Assembly (NCBI RefSeq): GCF_000495795.1
Contig: NZ_AWGD01000032.1
Location: forward strand, 158,418-222,417
Reading direction: 5' to 3'
Length of the DNA: 64,000 nucleotides
Source of the DNA: Asticcacaulis sp. AC460
Lineage (GTDB): Bacteria; Pseudomonadota; Alphaproteobacteria; Caulobacterales; Caulobacteraceae
The number at the start of each line of letters is the position of its first letter. The first letter of the stretch is position 1. Position numbers and translations under genes: made by a program. The notes below the pieces were generated by a model, which was not told where the DNA came from, did no database searches, and worked only from the letters and a program-made list of their open reading frames with translations. Positions 63,801-64,000 of this stretch are shown here, one piece after another.

Positions 63801-64000
63801 TTGCGGGACGTTGGATCCCCACAGCAACAGGAAGCCTGAATTGTACCAGTCGGCCGATTCCGGCACATCGGTCTGTTCGCCCCAGGTCTGCGGTGACGAA
63901 GGTGGCAGGTCGCAGTACCAGTCGTAAAACGAGCCGCAGACACCGCCCAGAAGCTGGAGATAGCGCGCGCCGGCCGCGTAGGACACCATCGACATCGCCG
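60843..64000 (-). CDS. narG: Respiratory nitrate reductase alpha subunit (5' end outside window)
   Basis: The catalytic Mo-bisMGD subunit; about 1050 residues are visible and the N-terminal 190 or so lie beyond the window end, including the FS0 cluster. Seen are MSMVSYAAGARYLQLLGG with FYDWYCDLPPSSPQTWGEQ, then ESADWYNSGFLLLWGSN (Mo-aspartate region), IIIGAAMNHWFHMD, VCMSFYDW-like and HPFIHPLTAAVDP. The C-terminus is AQLSYGFNYYGTVGSNRDEC. The gene heads the narGHJI-ppiC-porin-hemerythrin-carbonic-anhydrase-moeA series. Confidence 0.95.
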   Translation of the reverse strand, partial: AMSMVSYAAGARYLQLLGGVCGSFYDWYCDLPPSSPQTWGEQTDVPESADWYNSGFLLLWGSNVPQTRTPDAHFYTEARYKGVKSAVICPDYSEASKFGDIWLAVKQGTDAALGMAFGHVILKEFHQDRQVPYFRDYLRKYSDMPMLVRLIKKDGYLIPERLLRASDFIGDMHEANNPDWKTVAIDETSGQVVVPQGSIGFRWGEDGKWNLEEKSGAGEPTSLRLGLNGVHDEVAGVGFPYFANAATVGYASTDHPDVLVRNVPVKRMALKEGDAIVASVYDLFLANYGVDQGFGGDFMPEDFDDPQPYSPAWAESITTVSRDKIIAVARGFATNAEKTNGKSMIIIGAAMNHWFHMDMNYRAVINMLVMCGCVGQSGGGWAHYVGQEKLRPQTGWAPLAFGTDWAKPPRQQNGTSYFYAHTDQWRYETVSTSELLSPTAPEGDWNASLIDYNVRAERMGWLPSAPALETNSLEIAKAAEAAGIDTKTYVVNSLKDRSLKLSCMDPDNPVNWPRNMFVWRSNLLGSSGKGHEYFLKHLLGASHGVQGKDLGVTGEQKPMDVVWHKDAPEGKLDLLVTLDFRMSTTAVYSDVVLPTATWYEKHDLNTSDMHPFIHPLTAAVDPAWEARSDWAIFKGLAKTFSDIAPEVLGVERDVVLTPIQHDTASEMAQPFDVQDWYKGECEPVPGKTMSQITVVERDYPNLYKRFTSLGPLLAKTGNGGKGIFWETGHEVQLLKELNGEVTEEGISHGLAKIETDIDACEAIMMLAPETNGEVAVKSWRALEKQTGRDHAHLALPKEDEKIRFRDIVAQPRKIISSPIWSGIESEHVCYNAGYTNVHELIPWRTLTGRQQLYQDHLWMRAFGESLCVYKPPVDMKTTWVKGGKSNGEAEIVLSFITPHQKWGIHSTYSDNLLMLTLNRGGPVVWISETDAAKVGIVDNDWVEVFNSNGALTARAVVSQRMREGTLFMYHAQEKIINTPGSEITGQRGGIHNSCTRIVLNPIHMIGGYAQLSYGFNYYGTVGSNRDECVVVRKMKKVDWLEKKLSKKEQAQ

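Noticed and set aside
1..64000. tRNA, rRNA, CRISPR array or insertion sequence
   Set aside because: I looked for transposase motifs, repeated spacers and rRNA cores and saw none; short or degenerate cases could be missed by eye.

Overview
The window looks like an alphaproteobacterial replicon of roughly 55-60% GC, most likely from the Caulobacterales. The evidence is GTTC-N7-GTTC LexA boxes, a MucR/Ros-type regulator, an imuA-imuB-dnaE2 mutagenesis cassette and FNR/FixK-type TTGA-N6-TCAA boxes. The genus is an inference (Asticcacaulis- or Brevundimonas-like). No rRNA, tRNA, CRISPR array or intact insertion sequence was recognised.

Layout. (1) 1-2.7 kb: the 3' part of a Cu(I)-exporting ATPase gene and a CueR-like regulator. 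(2) 3-6.1 kb: an ATP-grasp-like gene with a family 2 glycosyltransferase, and a MazEF-type toxin-antitoxin pair. (3) 6.2-11.8 kb: a long arsenic operon on the minus strand, in order arsO, arsR, a 46-residue ORF, arsC (LMW-phosphatase type), aqpS, arsC (glutaredoxin type), arsH, arsC (LMW-phosphatase type) and trxB. (4) 12-27 kb: a defence island. It has a large Avs-like STAND NTPase with an N-terminal nuclease, an HNH endonuclease, and an eight-gene operon: small DNA-binding protein, C5 methyltransferase, Eco29kI-like GIY-YIG nuclease, Vsr, MORC/MutL-like GHKL ATPase, nuclease-helicase, an unknown protein and a PIN-like protein. (5) 27-33 kb: the SOS mutagenesis cassette imuA-imuB-dnaE2. (6) 33.5-42.8 kb: a conjugative DNA-processing module (TraA-type MobF relaxase-helicase, TraD coupling protein, a ribbon-helix-helix protein, a MucR-like regulator and a DUF1173 protein) with no mating-pair formation genes in view. 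(7) 43-64 kb: an anaerobic block. It has hemN, nrdG, nrdD, a universal stress protein, moaA, a helix-hairpin-helix protein, a RIC-like hemerythrin, moaD-moaE-moaC-mobA, moeA, a carbonic-anhydrase-like protein, a hemerythrin, a porin, a PpiC-type isomerase and narI-narJ-narH-narG; narG runs off the window.

How the parts work together. The anaerobic block is a coherent nitrate-respiration package. NarGHI needs molybdenum cofactor (moaA, C, D, E, mobA, moeA), heme made without oxygen (hemN) and anaerobic dNTP synthesis (nrdDG). Four FNR-like boxes sit in front of these units. The mutagenesis cassette has a LexA box, and a second box of the same form precedes the restriction-modification operon, so both may answer to DNA damage.

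The least explained signal is a pair of about 130-nt elements in opposite orientation (12186-12317 and 33313-33445). They share five hairpins in the same order, with compensatory base-pair changes and identical linkers or loops, and they sit on either side of the defence and mutagenesis region. I do not recognise the family. They look like a conserved structured RNA and are the best candidate here for something undescribed.
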